Positions 35,077 through 43,974 of a stretch of 64,000 nucleotides of DNA are shown piece after piece. The stretch lies in contig JAJYSP010000008.1 of the NCBI GenBank assembly GCA_021793515.1, forward strand, positions 22,776-86,775. Reading direction: 5' to 3'. The notes below the pieces were generated by a model, which made no database searches, was not told where the DNA came from, and worked only from the letters and a program-made list of their open reading frames with translations. Numbering within the stretch: the stretch's first letter is position 1; each line of letters begins with the position of its first letter. Both the position numbers and the translations under genes were made by a program. The DNA is from Actinomycetes bacterium (GTDB lineage: Bacteria > Actinomycetota > Acidimicrobiia > Acidimicrobiales > RAAP-2).

Positions 35077-36448
35077 AGCGCTGAACTCGCTGTTGGGCGA
35101 CGGTGGGGTCACCTTCAGCCCCCACCACAATCCCGACGACCTGCACGACGAAACGCTCCACCCCGATCCCGTCGAACCCTTCGCGGTCACCTATCCGCGA
35201 ACGACCGACGACGTCGCCGCCATCGCAACGCTGGCCAGCCACCACCAGATCCCGATCACGCCGCGCGGATCGGGTACGGGCCTCTCGGGGGGCGCGACCC
35301 CCGTGAAGGACGGCATCGTCATCAGTTTCGCGAGGATGAACGAGATCCGCTCGATCGACCAACGCGATCACGTCGTCGTCGTCCAACCCGGGGTGACCCT
35401 GCGCGAACTCGACGAGGCGCTCGCGCCGTTGGGCCTGCGCTACCCGGTCTATCCCGGCGAGACCTCGGGGTCACTGGGCGGCAACGTCAACACCAACGCC
35501 GGCGGGATGCGTGCGGTGCGCCACGGCGTGACCCGTCAGCACGTGCTCGGACTCGAGCTCGTTCTCATCGACGGCACGGTGATGCGCGTGGGCGGTCCCG
35601 TCATGAAGTCGTCGACGGGCTACGACCTGACCCAGCTCATCGTGGGCAGTGAGGGGACCCTCGCGCTGGTGACCGAGGTGACACTCCGGCTCGCGCCGCG
35701 CTTCGAACACACCGCCACGGTTCTCGTACCCTTCGCCGACCTGGTTGACGTCACGAAGATCGTGCCCCAGATCGTCGCCTCCGGTCTCGAACCGTCGATT
35801 CTTGAGTACGTCGACCTGCTCACGATGGCGGCGATCACCCAAGCCTCCAACCTCGAGCTCGGGGTCGCGCCCGAGGTCGCGGCACGCACATCCGCGTACC
35901 TGGTTATCGTGCTCGAAACGCGCACATCATCCCAGCTGGACAACGACCTCGCCGACCTCGCGAACCTCGTCGAGTCGGCCGGTGCACTCGACGTTTACGT
36001 CCTGCCTGGGGGTGCCGCCGCGCGACTGATTGAAGCCCGTGAGCGGGTCTTCTGGGTCGCCAAAGCCGCCGGCGCGAATGAGATCATCGACGTCGTCGTA
36101 CCTCGCTCGCAGGTTCCCGAGTTCCTCGACCGCGCCCGACTACTCGGCGATCGCTACGGCGCCTTCGTCGCGGGTTGTGGTCACGTCGGCGACGGCAACG
36201 TCCACCTGTCGATCTATCAGAACGACGACGAACGCCGCGGGGCGATGTTGCACGAGCTCTTCGCGACGGGCATCGCGCTCGGCGGGCAGATCTCGGGCGA
36301 ACACGGCATCGGTCGCGATAAACAGGCGGCATTCCTCTCACTGATCGACCCCAACGTGCTCGCCCTGCAACGACGGCTCAAGGACGCCTTTGACCCGTCG
36401 GGTCTGTTGAACCCGTTCCGGCTTCTTGACGATCGGACCAGGCCGTGA
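35054..36448 (+). CDS. FAD-linked oxidase, glycolate oxidase GlcD / D-lactate dehydrogenase type
   Basis: The 464 residues show the PCMH FAD domain: PRGSGTGLSGGATP, the isoalloxazine-contact YPGETSGSLGGNVNTNAGG and VGSEGTLALVTEVTLR. The C-terminal cap domain has GCGHVGDGNVHLSI, with metal-binding His, and SGEHGIGRDK. The enzyme oxidises a 2-hydroxyacid (glycolate or D-lactate) to the ketoacid, passing electrons to the respiratory chain. GlcE/GlcF partners are not present. It overlaps the following ThDP enzyme gene by 4 bp (GTGA). Confidence 0.87.
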   Translation: MDLPVLREALNSLLGDGGVTFSPHHNPDDLHDETLHPDPVEPFAVTYPRTTDDVAAIATLASHHQIPITPRGSGTGLSGGATPVKDGIVISFARMNEIRSIDQRDHVVVVQPGVTLRELDEALAPLGLRYPVYPGETSGSLGGNVNTNAGGMRAVRHGVTRQHVLGLELVLIDGTVMRVGGPVMKSSTGYDLTQLIVGSEGTLALVTEVTLRLAPRFEHTATVLVPFADLVDVTKIVPQIVASGLEPSILEYVDLLTMAAITQASNLELGVAPEVAARTSAYLVIVLETRTSSQLDNDLADLANLVESAGALDVYVLPGGAAARLIEARERVFWVAKAAGANEIIDVVVPRSQVPEFLDRARLLGDRYGAFVAGCGHVGDGNVHLSIYQNDDERRGAMLHELFATGIALGGQISGEHGIGRDKQAAFLSLIDPNVLALQRRLKDAFDPSGLLNPFRLLDDRTRP

Positions 36449-37998
36449 ACGGCGCACACGCGCTGCTCGCGACGATGCGCACCAACGACGTCACGACGGT
36501 CTTCGCGAACCCCGGCACCTCCGAGATGCACTTCGTGGCGGCGTTGGACGACGCTCCCGACGTGCGTGCCGTGTTGTGCCTCTTCGAAGGTGTCGCGACG
36601 GGCGCGGCCGACGGGTACGCCCGCGTCACCGGACGAGTCGCGGCGACGTTGCTGCACCTCGGACCGGGACTCGCCAACGGTTGGGCCAATCTGCACAACG
36701 CCCGCCGGGCGCGCGTGCCAGTGCTCAACGTCATCGGTGATCACGCGACCTACCACGCACGCTTTGACGCACCGCTCCAGAGCGACATCGCCGCTGTCGC
36801 GGGCGCGCTCGAGGGATCCATCCATAAGCCGCGCCGCCCCGATGACGTGGCCGACGAGACAGCGCGCGCCATCGCTGACGCCTACGGCCCGCCGTCGCGA
36901 GTCGCCACACTCATCCTGCCCGCCGACGTCTCCTGGGGTGCGCTCGAAAGAACCCCGAGCCACTGGCCCACGGCCGCGAGGGGCGCGGCGGTCCCGCTCG
37001 ACGAGGGTCTCCTCGATCACGTGGTGACGAGACTGCGCACGACGCGTGCGGCCATCTTCCTCGGGGGAGCCGCCACTACGGGCGCGGCCATGGAGCTCGC
37101 GAACCGAATCGGCGCGGCTAGCGGTGCGACGGTGATGGTCGAGACATTTCCCACGTCGATGGACCGCGGTGCGGGGGTCTTCCAGCCCGAGCGGCTGATC
37201 TACCTGAGTGAGTTCGCCGTCGGTCAACTCGCTGAGATCGAGACGCTCGTCCTCGTCGGCGCGAGTGAGCCAGTCGGGTTCTTCGCCTACCCCGACGTAC
37301 CTAGTCGGCTTGTTGCGGCCGATTGCGAGGTCATCGCGCTGGCGCCACCCGGCAGCGATGTCAGCACAGCGCTCGCGATGCTCGTGGACCAGCTTGACGC
37401 GCCACGCGTGCGCGTGCCCGCGGGTCGAGCGCCCGAACCACCGAGTGGCGCATTGAACGCCCAGAGTTTCGCCGCCGCCATCGCCGCCACGCTGCCCGAG
37501 GGTGCGGTCATCAGCGACGAATCCAACACGAGCGGCATCCACCTCTACGGCGCCACCACCTTCGCGGCGCCCCATCGACTCTTGACCTTGACTGGTGGCT
37601 CGATCGGGTTCGGCCTACCCGTCGCGGTCGGCGCGGCCATCGGCACCGGCACGCGCGTGATCGCACTCGAGTCGGACGGCTCGATGATGTACACCCCCCA
37701 GGCACTGTGGACGATGGCCCGCGAGGGGCTCGACGTCACCGTCGTCGCCCTGTCGAACCGTCGCTACGCCATCCTCGACTTTGAACGCCAACGGGTGGGT
37801 GCTAGCGGAGTTGGAGAAGCGAGCGAGCGCCTTCTCTCGCTCGACGACCCCGCCATCGACCTCTGCGGCGTCGCACGCGCGCTGGGCGTCCCTGGGACAG
37901 CGGTGACGACCGCCGACGAACTCGTCGACGCGCTTCGCCGATCGTTCGCCACCCCGGGGCCGTCGTTCATCGAGGTGCCGCTGGCCTCAGCCTTCTGA
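36445..37998 (+). CDS. Thiamine diphosphate-dependent enzyme (acetolactate synthase/benzoylformate decarboxylase-like)
   Basis: The 517 residues have three ThDP-enzyme domains. The catalytic Glu lies in LFEGVATGAADGYAR, and the central domain is about 190-320. The C-terminal cofactor domain shows GGSIGFGLPVAVGAAIG and the metal motif ESDGSMMYTPQALWT followed by SNRRYAILD, a variant of GDG...NN. The overall layout is IlvB-like, but the small-subunit gene ilvN is absent and the protein is shorter than AHAS. Coupling to the GlcD-like gene suggests a role with a 2-ketoacid. The exact reaction cannot be stated. Confidence 0.8.
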   Translation: MNGAHALLATMRTNDVTTVFANPGTSEMHFVAALDDAPDVRAVLCLFEGVATGAADGYARVTGRVAATLLHLGPGLANGWANLHNARRARVPVLNVIGDHATYHARFDAPLQSDIAAVAGALEGSIHKPRRPDDVADETARAIADAYGPPSRVATLILPADVSWGALERTPSHWPTAARGAAVPLDEGLLDHVVTRLRTTRAAIFLGGAATTGAAMELANRIGAASGATVMVETFPTSMDRGAGVFQPERLIYLSEFAVGQLAEIETLVLVGASEPVGFFAYPDVPSRLVAADCEVIALAPPGSDVSTALAMLVDQLDAPRVRVPAGRAPEPPSGALNAQSFAAAIAATLPEGAVISDESNTSGIHLYGATTFAAPHRLLTLTGGSIGFGLPVAVGAAIGTGTRVIALESDGSMMYTPQALWTMAREGLDVTVVALSNRRYAILDFERQRVGASGVGEASERLLSLDDPAIDLCGVARALGVPGTAVTTADELVDALRRSFATPGPSFIEVPLASAF

Positions 37999-38757
37999 CT
38001 CGAGGTCGAACTCGGCGATAACGGGTGCGTGGTCGGACGGCTTAACACCCTTGCGAGCCTCACGGTCGACGTACCCCGCCGTCGCTCGTCGTCCCAAGGT
38101 CTCGTCGACGAGCAACAGGTCGATGCGTAGACCGTGATTCTGGTGGAAAGCGCCACCGCGGTAGTCCCACCAGGAATAGGCCGGCTCATCGGGGTGGAGC
38201 ACCCGGATGAGGTCAATGAGGCCCGTCGACTCGATTGCGCGAATGGCCGCGCGTTCGGGTTCGCTCACGTGCGTCGCGCCAAGGAAACTCGGCGGGTCCC
38301 AGCAGTCGAGGTCCGACGGTGCCACGTTGAAGTCACCGCCGAGGACGAACGGGCCGACGGGGCGCGTTGACGCGAGCTCGCCCAAGCGACCGAGCCAATC
38401 GAGCTTGTAGCGGTAGTGGGGATCTTCGAGCGAGCGCCCGTTGGGGACGTAGCAGGAATAGACCTGGACCCCGCCACAGGTCGCACCGATGATGCGCGCT
38501 TCGGGGTCTTGGTCGCCGAATCCCCGCTGCACATCGGTCACGCCCACCCTCGAGAGGATGGCCACGCCGTTCCATTGCCCCTGGCCGTAGTGGGCGACCT
38601 CGTAGCCCGCGTCCGCGATCGCCGCCACGGGAAACCGGTCATCAGTGGACTTCGTCTCTTGGATCAAGACCACGTCGGGCTGTGTGTCAGCGAGCCACGA
38701 GGTGAGTCGGGCCAACCGGGCCGCGACCGAGTTGACGTTCCAGGTGGCAATCTTCAC
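37987..38757 (-). CDS. xth: Exodeoxyribonuclease III (AP endonuclease)
   Basis: The 256 residues fit the Xth family: MKIATWNVNSVAARL, VVLIQETK (metal-binding Glu), YSCYVPNGRS, VLGGDFNVAPSDLD (GDFN) and the final PSDHAPVIAEF. The enzyme cuts at abasic sites and removes 3' blocks in base-excision repair. The start overlaps the fabZ-like stop (GTGA), and the 3' end overlaps the convergent ThDP gene by 12 bp. Confidence 0.92.
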   Translation of the reverse strand: MKIATWNVNSVAARLARLTSWLADTQPDVVLIQETKSTDDRFPVAAIADAGYEVAHYGQGQWNGVAILSRVGVTDVQRGFGDQDPEARIIGATCGGVQVYSCYVPNGRSLEDPHYRYKLDWLGRLGELASTRPVGPFVLGGDFNVAPSDLDCWDPPSFLGATHVSEPERAAIRAIESTGLIDLIRVLHPDEPAYSWWDYRGGAFHQNHGLRIDLLLVDETLGRRATAGYVDREARKGVKPSDHAPVIAEFDLESEG

Positions 38758-39188
38758 GTCAGGTCGGCGAGGACGAAGAGCAGATCCGCTTCAGCGGCCA
38801 CCTCGCCGCCGACGGACGCGATACCGTGACCCTTGCCGGCTCGCGCCGAGAGACGGGTCATCTCGCAGTGCAGGGTCACCGTGTCACCCGGGACGACCTG
38901 ACGGCGGAACCGAGCGCGCTCGACACCGCCGAACAGGGGCAGCCGTCCGCGATAGCGCTCGTCAGCCAACACCGCGACGCCGCCGCACTGGGCCAACGAC
39001 TCAAGTAAGAGCACACCGGGAGTCGTCGGACGGCCCGGGAAGTGGCCCGGGAAGAACCACTCGTCACCGCGCAGCGTCCACGTCCCGGTCGCGTGCACAC
39101 CGGGTTCGATCTCGAGCAGCTCGTCGAGCAGCAGAAACGGCTCGCGGTGTGGCAGCCAGTCCCGGGGGTCGAGTGAGAGACCGTTCAC
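38754..39188 (-). CDS. 3-hydroxyacyl-ACP dehydratase FabZ-like (hot-dog fold)
   Basis: The 144 residues have LPHREPFLLLDEL, the active-site FFPGHFPGRPTTPGVLLLES (His and Glu of the FabZ dyad) and GGVERARFRRQVVPGDTV. This is the usual FabZ length and motif order, so dehydration of a 3-hydroxyacyl thioester is likely. Actinobacteria mostly use a multifunctional FAS I, so the role may be in FAS II or a specialised lipid. It sits inside the kgd operon with 4-bp overlaps on both sides. Confidence 0.82.
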   Translation of the reverse strand: MNGLSLDPRDWLPHREPFLLLDELLEIEPGVHATGTWTLRGDEWFFPGHFPGRPTTPGVLLLESLAQCGGVAVLADERYRGRLPLFGGVERARFRRQVVPGDTVTLHCEMTRLSARAGKGHGIASVGGEVAAEADLLFVLADLT

Positions 39189-40297
39189 GCGAGGGCCAGT
39201 TCTGCGATCCGGCGCTCGGGGTCAACGGTGATCAGTCGGAATGTTCGACGGTCTCCCCGTTTCAACACGTCGCGCGCTCTTGCCGGCGGCGGGTCGCCAA
39301 GCAGCGTGGTCGGGGCGTAGCACTCGACCTGGCCACCCTTGAAGGCGACAGTAATCACGGCACCGTGCGACGTGAAGGTCGTGACCTCGCCCTCGAGGCG
39401 TGAATTCACCTTGAAGGCGGAGCGAAAGCGGGCAAAGACGTCCTCGGGGTTCACCGGCTGACGACCGCGTCGCAGGGCCACCGCCGGAGCATTCGACGGC
39501 GGTATCGACTCGAGCACCGGCGCGGCCTTGGCGGGTGCGTTCGTCTTAGGTGCCCGCTTCGCAGTGGTCTTGGCCACTGGCGCCTTCTTCGCCGGCGCCT
39601 TCTTCACTACGTCGGCCTTCTTGGCGACCTTGGTCGTTTTGGCGGTGGCCTTCGCGGGTGGTGGTTCCTCGGCGCCGGCCCGTGAGGCCTTGGTAGCGCG
39701 CTTGGTGGGGCGAGCCACCTTCTCCGGCGCCTTCTTCGCCGCGGGGACCTTGGCGGCGGCCGGTCTCGCGCTCGGCTTCGCTGGGGTGATAGTGGTGCCG
39801 ATCGATGGGGTCACGCCCTCGGGCATGAGCACGGCGAGCTTCTTCACGGCCCGGGCGCTCTTCACGCCGCGCACGGGTAGCCGCGGGGTGAAGATCCACC
39901 CGACCCCAGAGACCGGCTTGCCACCGATGAGTCGACCTTCGTCGAAGAGCCAGGGGTAGATGGCGTGGAACTCTTGGAACGAGTCATTACTGAGAACGAC
40001 GCCGTTGATCCGATCGGCGATCTTCAAGATGAACGCGTCGCCCCGGCCAATCGCACCGGCCGGTGGCGTCACGATTGTGCCATCGAGTTCACGGTCCTTG
40101 AACCGCGCTCGTTCCCCACTCGCGACGCGGTGGCCGAAGCTCGCGTCAACGACGACAATGAGCTCCGCGCGGGGATTCTCTTCTCGAAACGCGCTGATCA
40201 CGTCGTCCAATTGGCTGAGACTCGGATCGGTGCGGCCCTCGGTCGCGAGATTCGAGCCGTCGATCACGACCCGTAGTCGCGTGCGCGCGGCGCTCAC
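39185..40297 (-). CDS. NYN/Zc3h12a-like RNase domain with Lys/Ala/Pro linker and S1-like C-terminus
   Basis: GTG 40297, overlapping the kgd stop (GTGA), gives 370 residues. Residues 1-150 resemble the NYN/Zc3h12a RNase (PIN-like) domain: VVIDGSNLATEGR (metal-binding Asp), VVVDASFGHR, GRGDAFILKIA and VLSNDSFQEF. Residues ~170-270 are a basic low-complexity linker of AKKAP/AKK units. The C-terminal ~90 residues (VNSRLEGEVTTFTSHGAVITV) look like an S1/OB RNA-binding domain. An RNA-cleaving role is inferred from the fold. The longer upstream frame to 40477 is antisense-like overlap with kgd. Confidence 0.75.
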   Translation of the reverse strand: MSAARTRLRVVIDGSNLATEGRTDPSLSQLDDVISAFREENPRAELIVVVDASFGHRVASGERARFKDRELDGTIVTPPAGAIGRGDAFILKIADRINGVVLSNDSFQEFHAIYPWLFDEGRLIGGKPVSGVGWIFTPRLPVRGVKSARAVKKLAVLMPEGVTPSIGTTITPAKPSARPAAAKVPAAKKAPEKVARPTKRATKASRAGAEEPPPAKATAKTTKVAKKADVVKKAPAKKAPVAKTTAKRAPKTNAPAKAAPVLESIPPSNAPAVALRRGRQPVNPEDVFARFRSAFKVNSRLEGEVTTFTSHGAVITVAFKGGQVECYAPTTLLGDPPPARARDVLKRGDRRTFRLITVDPERRIAELALA

Positions 40298-43200
40298 CCG
40301 ATCGCTCGAGTCAGCAGGTCGGACTGCTCGGCGACGTGGATTAACGAGCTGCCCGTCGCGGGGCTCGCGGATTCGGCCCGCGCGACGTGACTGAGGGCAA
40401 CGTCGCGCAACTGGCGGTGCACCTGGTGGTGGACGAAGGGCCACGCGCCCATGTTCTCGGGCTCCTCTTGGAGCCACACGACCTCACCCAGCTTCGGGTA
40501 CGACGCGAGGACGGCGTCGATCTCGTCGTGGGGCCACGGGTAGAGCTGCTCCACCCGCACCACGGCGACGTGGTCGGCACTCACCTCGGCTCGACGTGCG
40601 AGCGCCTCGTGCGCGATCTTGCCCGAGGCGAACACGACCCGTGTCACCCGGTCATGCTGGGCGTGGGGATCGTCAAGCACGGTTTGGAACGAGCCGTGCT
40701 CGAACTCGCTAAGCGGCGATCGGGTTTGAGTCGCTCGCAGCATTGATTTGGGCGTGAAGACGATGAGCGGGGTCACCGTGTCACGGGTCACCTGACTGCG
40801 CAGCAAGTGGAAGTACTGCGCTGCGGTCGTCGGCTGGGCAATTCGCAGGTTGTTGCGCGCGCTCAGCGAGAGGAATCGCTCTATCCGTCCGCTGGAGTGC
40901 TCGGGTCCTTGCCCCTCGTAACCGTGCGGAAGCAGCATCACCAGACCAGCGCGCTGTCCCCACTTGTCCTCGGCGGCGACGAGGAAGTTGTCGATGATGA
41001 TCTCGGCGCCATTGACGAAGTCGCCGAACTGCGCCTCCCAAGCCACGAGTGACCGATTGGCCTCCACCGAGTAGCCGTACTCGAAACCCAGTGCCGCGTA
41101 TTCGCTGAGGAAGGAGTCGCGCACGGTGAAGAAAGCCCGCGTGTCGAGGTTCGCGAGCGGGATGTACTGATCACCGTTCTCATAGTCGATCAGTGCGGCG
41201 TGACGATGCGAGAAGGTGCCGCGACGCGAGTCCTGACCGATCAAACGCACGTTGGTGCCGTCCACGAGGAGCGTGCCGAACGCCAGCGCCTCGCCGAGGG
41301 CCCAGTCGACCTCGCCGCCCTCGAGCAGCGTCCGACGCTGGGCGAACTGACGCTCAAGCTTGGGGTGGATCGTGAACCCACTCGGCCCGGTCATCGTCGC
41401 TGATGCCACCGCGAGCAGGACATCGCGCGCGACGCCGGTCTCGGGTGCCGGCGCGTCCGCAGTGAACTCGAGGACCGGAACACCCTGCAACGTCGGTACC
41501 GGGACCGTGCGCACCTCGTCGAGCACGCTCTGGAGTCGGGCGTTGAACTCGTCGAGGGCCCGCTCGGCTTCTTCGAGCGAGATGTCGCCGCGGCGCACCA
41601 AGGTTTCGGTGTAGATCTTGCGAACCGAGCGCATCTGGTCGATGATCTTGTACATCTGAGGCTGGGTGTAACTGGGGTCGTCACCCTCGTTGTGCCCGTG
41701 GCGCCGGTAGCACACGATGTCGATCACCACGTCGCGCTGGAACATCTGGCGGTAGTCAAAGGCGAGTCGCGCGGCGCGGGCGCAGGCCTCGGGATCGTCA
41801 CCGTTCACGTGGAAGATGGGGGCTTGGATCATCTTGGCCACGTCGGTCGGGTACACGCTCGAGCGAGCGGATTCCGGTGCGGTAGTGAATCCCACCTGGT
41901 TATTAATGACGATGTGGATGGCACCGCCCACGTGATAGCCCGACAACTGCGAGAGGTTCAGCGTCTCGGCGACGACCCCCTGTCCGGCGAAGGCCGCGTC
42001 GCCGTGGATGAGGATGGGTAAGTACGGGTATCGCTCGACCACAGTGTTCGCGACGGAGCCGTCGCCGGGCCGCACGATCTGGTCTTGCTTGGCCCGCACG
42101 ATTCCCTCGACCACCGGGCTTACCGCCTCGAGGTGGGAGGGATTCGACGCCATCGAGACGTCGATGGCCACTCCGGCGGCGTTGTGGAACGACCCGTGGG
42201 CGCCCTTGTGGTATTTCACGTCTCCACTACCCTGCACACTCTCGGGGTCGAGGTTGCCCTCGAACTCCGAGAAGATATCGCTGTAGGACTTACCCACGAC
42301 GTTGGCGAGGACGTTCAGCCGACCACGGTGAGCCATGCCGATCACCGCCTCGCGCACACCGTCATCGGCCGCCGCGTCAAGAATGGTCTGCAGCGCGACG
42401 ATGGTCGACTCGGCGCCCTCGAGCCCGAATCGCTTCTGACCGACGTAGCGCGAGTGGAGGAATCGCTCGAAGACCTCAGCCTCGTTGAGCGCTGACAGCA
42501 CTCGTCGCTGTTCCTCGGCGCTCATCGATGACTTCACGCCCTCGACTCGGGCTTGGATCCACCGCTTCTGTGCGGGGTCCATGATGTGGCCGTATTCGAT
42601 GCCAGTCGTGCGACAGTAGGCATCACGCAAGATGGCGAGGATCTCTTCGAGTGTGGCTTCGTCGCGACCCGCGAGTCCGCCGGTGATGAACCGGCGTGGG
42701 AGATCCCAGATCGAGAGTCCGTACGTCGACAGCTCGAGTTCGTCGTGGACTGGCGGCGGATCGCTGTGCAGGGGGTCGAGGTGCGCGTAGAGGTGACCGC
42801 GCACACGGTACATATTGATCAATTCTTGGACGCGGATCTGCTTGAGTATCCGCTCGGACTCGTCGCCACCGGCCGGTGAGTTGCGGTCCATCGACCATCG
42901 CGACGGCTCGTAGGGAATACCGAGCGAGGCAAAGACTTCGTCGTAGAACTGGTGCTGACCCGTGAGACATTCGGCCACAAACTTGAGGAAGAGCCCGGAC
43001 TCGGCCCCCTGAATGATCCGGTGGTCGTAGGTGGACGTCAGGTTCATCACCTTGCCGACGCCGAGGTCGGCCAAGGCACGAGTGTCCGCGGCCTCAAATC
43101 CTGGTGGCCAGGTGAGCGCCCCGACACCGATGATGGCACCCTGACCAGGCATCAGCCGCGGGACCGACTGCACGGTGCCAAGCGTTCCCGGATTCGTCAA

Positions 43201-43902
43201 TGACACCGAAGCGCCCACGAAGTCGTCCGCGCCGACTTTGCCGGCGTGGACCTTACGAATGATGTCCTCGTAGGCGAGCAGGAACGTCCGAAAGTCCATG
43301 GCGTCCGCGTCGCGGATGACCGGCACCATCAGGTTACGGGTGCCGTCACTCTTCTCGACGTCAACGGCCAGACCGAGGCCGACGTGGTCGTGGCGCAAGA
43401 TCCCCGGCGTCCCCTTCTGGTCCACGGCGTCGACGAAGGTAGCGTTCATTGCGGGGATGGCGATGAGTCCCTTGATGATGGCGAACGCGATGAGGTGAGT
43501 GAAGGAAACTTTGGCACCGCTCGCCCGACTCAGTGCCTCATTTAGCGCCGAGCGATTGATCTCAAGCAGTCGAGCCGAGACGCTACGCACGCTGGTCGCG
43601 GTCGGCACCGCCAGACTTGCGTTCATGTTCGTCACAATCCGCGCCGCGGCACCACGCAGGGGTGTCGCGGCCTCGTTCACCTCTCGCACGGCGGTGCTCG
43701 GCGTCGGTGGCGCACTCGCCACGGCTGAGGCGACCGTCGGCACGGTCGAACGCTGGTAGTCGGCGAAGAACTCACGCCAACTTGAAGAGACCGACTCGGG
43801 GTCGGCGAGGAATCGGTCGAACATGTCGTCCACGAGCCAAGCGTTCGGTCCGAAGGACCCCTTGACTGGCGCGGACGAAGGGTTGGAAGGTGGCGTCGTC
43901 AC
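40294..43902 (-). CDS. kgd: Multifunctional 2-oxoglutarate dehydrogenase/decarboxylase, E1 plus E2-like domain
   Basis: The 1202 residues have the actinobacterial architecture. An N-terminal OGDH segment (FGPNAWLVDDMFDRFL) is followed by an Ala/Pro/Ser-rich linker. Next comes an E2 acyltransferase-like domain (FTHLIAFAIIKGL to TYDHRIIQGAESG), then E1 with EGAESTIVALQTIL, IGMAHRGRLNVL, ThDP region GDAAFAGQGVVAETLNLS...NNQVGF and YRRHGHNEGDDPSYTQP. The C-terminal pyrimidine domain contains WEAQFGDFVNGAEIIIDNF. The enzyme oxidatively decarboxylates 2-oxoglutarate in the TCA cycle. GTG 43902 follows a TAGTCT box by six bases. Size is close to mycobacterial Kgd. Confidence 0.95.
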   Translation of the reverse strand: MTTPPSNPSSAPVKGSFGPNAWLVDDMFDRFLADPESVSSSWREFFADYQRSTVPTVASAVASAPPTPSTAVREVNEAATPLRGAAARIVTNMNASLAVPTATSVRSVSARLLEINRSALNEALSRASGAKVSFTHLIAFAIIKGLIAIPAMNATFVDAVDQKGTPGILRHDHVGLGLAVDVEKSDGTRNLMVPVIRDADAMDFRTFLLAYEDIIRKVHAGKVGADDFVGASVSLTNPGTLGTVQSVPRLMPGQGAIIGVGALTWPPGFEAADTRALADLGVGKVMNLTSTYDHRIIQGAESGLFLKFVAECLTGQHQFYDEVFASLGIPYEPSRWSMDRNSPAGGDESERILKQIRVQELINMYRVRGHLYAHLDPLHSDPPPVHDELELSTYGLSIWDLPRRFITGGLAGRDEATLEEILAILRDAYCRTTGIEYGHIMDPAQKRWIQARVEGVKSSMSAEEQRRVLSALNEAEVFERFLHSRYVGQKRFGLEGAESTIVALQTILDAAADDGVREAVIGMAHRGRLNVLANVVGKSYSDIFSEFEGNLDPESVQGSGDVKYHKGAHGSFHNAAGVAIDVSMASNPSHLEAVSPVVEGIVRAKQDQIVRPGDGSVANTVVERYPYLPILIHGDAAFAGQGVVAETLNLSQLSGYHVGGAIHIVINNQVGFTTAPESARSSVYPTDVAKMIQAPIFHVNGDDPEACARAARLAFDYRQMFQRDVVIDIVCYRRHGHNEGDDPSYTQPQMYKIIDQMRSVRKIYTETLVRRGDISLEEAERALDEFNARLQSVLDEVRTVPVPTLQGVPVLEFTADAPAPETGVARDVLLAVASATMTGPSGFTIHPKLERQFAQRRTLLEGGEVDWALGEALAFGTLLVDGTNVRLIGQDSRRGTFSHRHAALIDYENGDQYIPLANLDTRAFFTVRDSFLSEYAALGFEYGYSVEANRSLVAWEAQFGDFVNGAEIIIDNFLVAAEDKWGQRAGLVMLLPHGYEGQGPEHSSGRIERFLSLSARNNLRIAQPTTAAQYFHLLRSQVTRDTVTPLIVFTPKSMLRATQTRSPLSEFEHGSFQTVLDDPHAQHDRVTRVVFASGKIAHEALARRAEVSADHVAVVRVEQLYPWPHDEIDAVLASYPKLGEVVWLQEEPENMGAWPFVHHQVHRQLRDVALSHVARAESASPATGSSLIHVAEQSDLLTRAIG

Positions 43903-43908
43903 CTCACC

Positions 43909-43914
43909 AGACTA
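43909..43914 (-). promoter_or_regulatory. Leaderless-type -10 box TAGTCT
   Basis: On the minus strand TAGTCT is 6 nt before the kgd GTG at 43902. Confidence 0.5.
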
Positions 43915-43962
43915 GGGCCCACGCGGCCGTTTTAGATTGGTCTGCGCCCTGGCCCCGGCCAG

Positions 43963-43968
43963 TAGATT
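43963..43968 (+). promoter_or_regulatory. Leaderless-type -10 box TAGATT
   Basis: TAGATT is 6 nt before the GTG at 43975. It is divergent from the kgd promoter within a 72-bp intergenic region. Confidence 0.5.
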
Positions 43969-43974
43969 GCCTAC

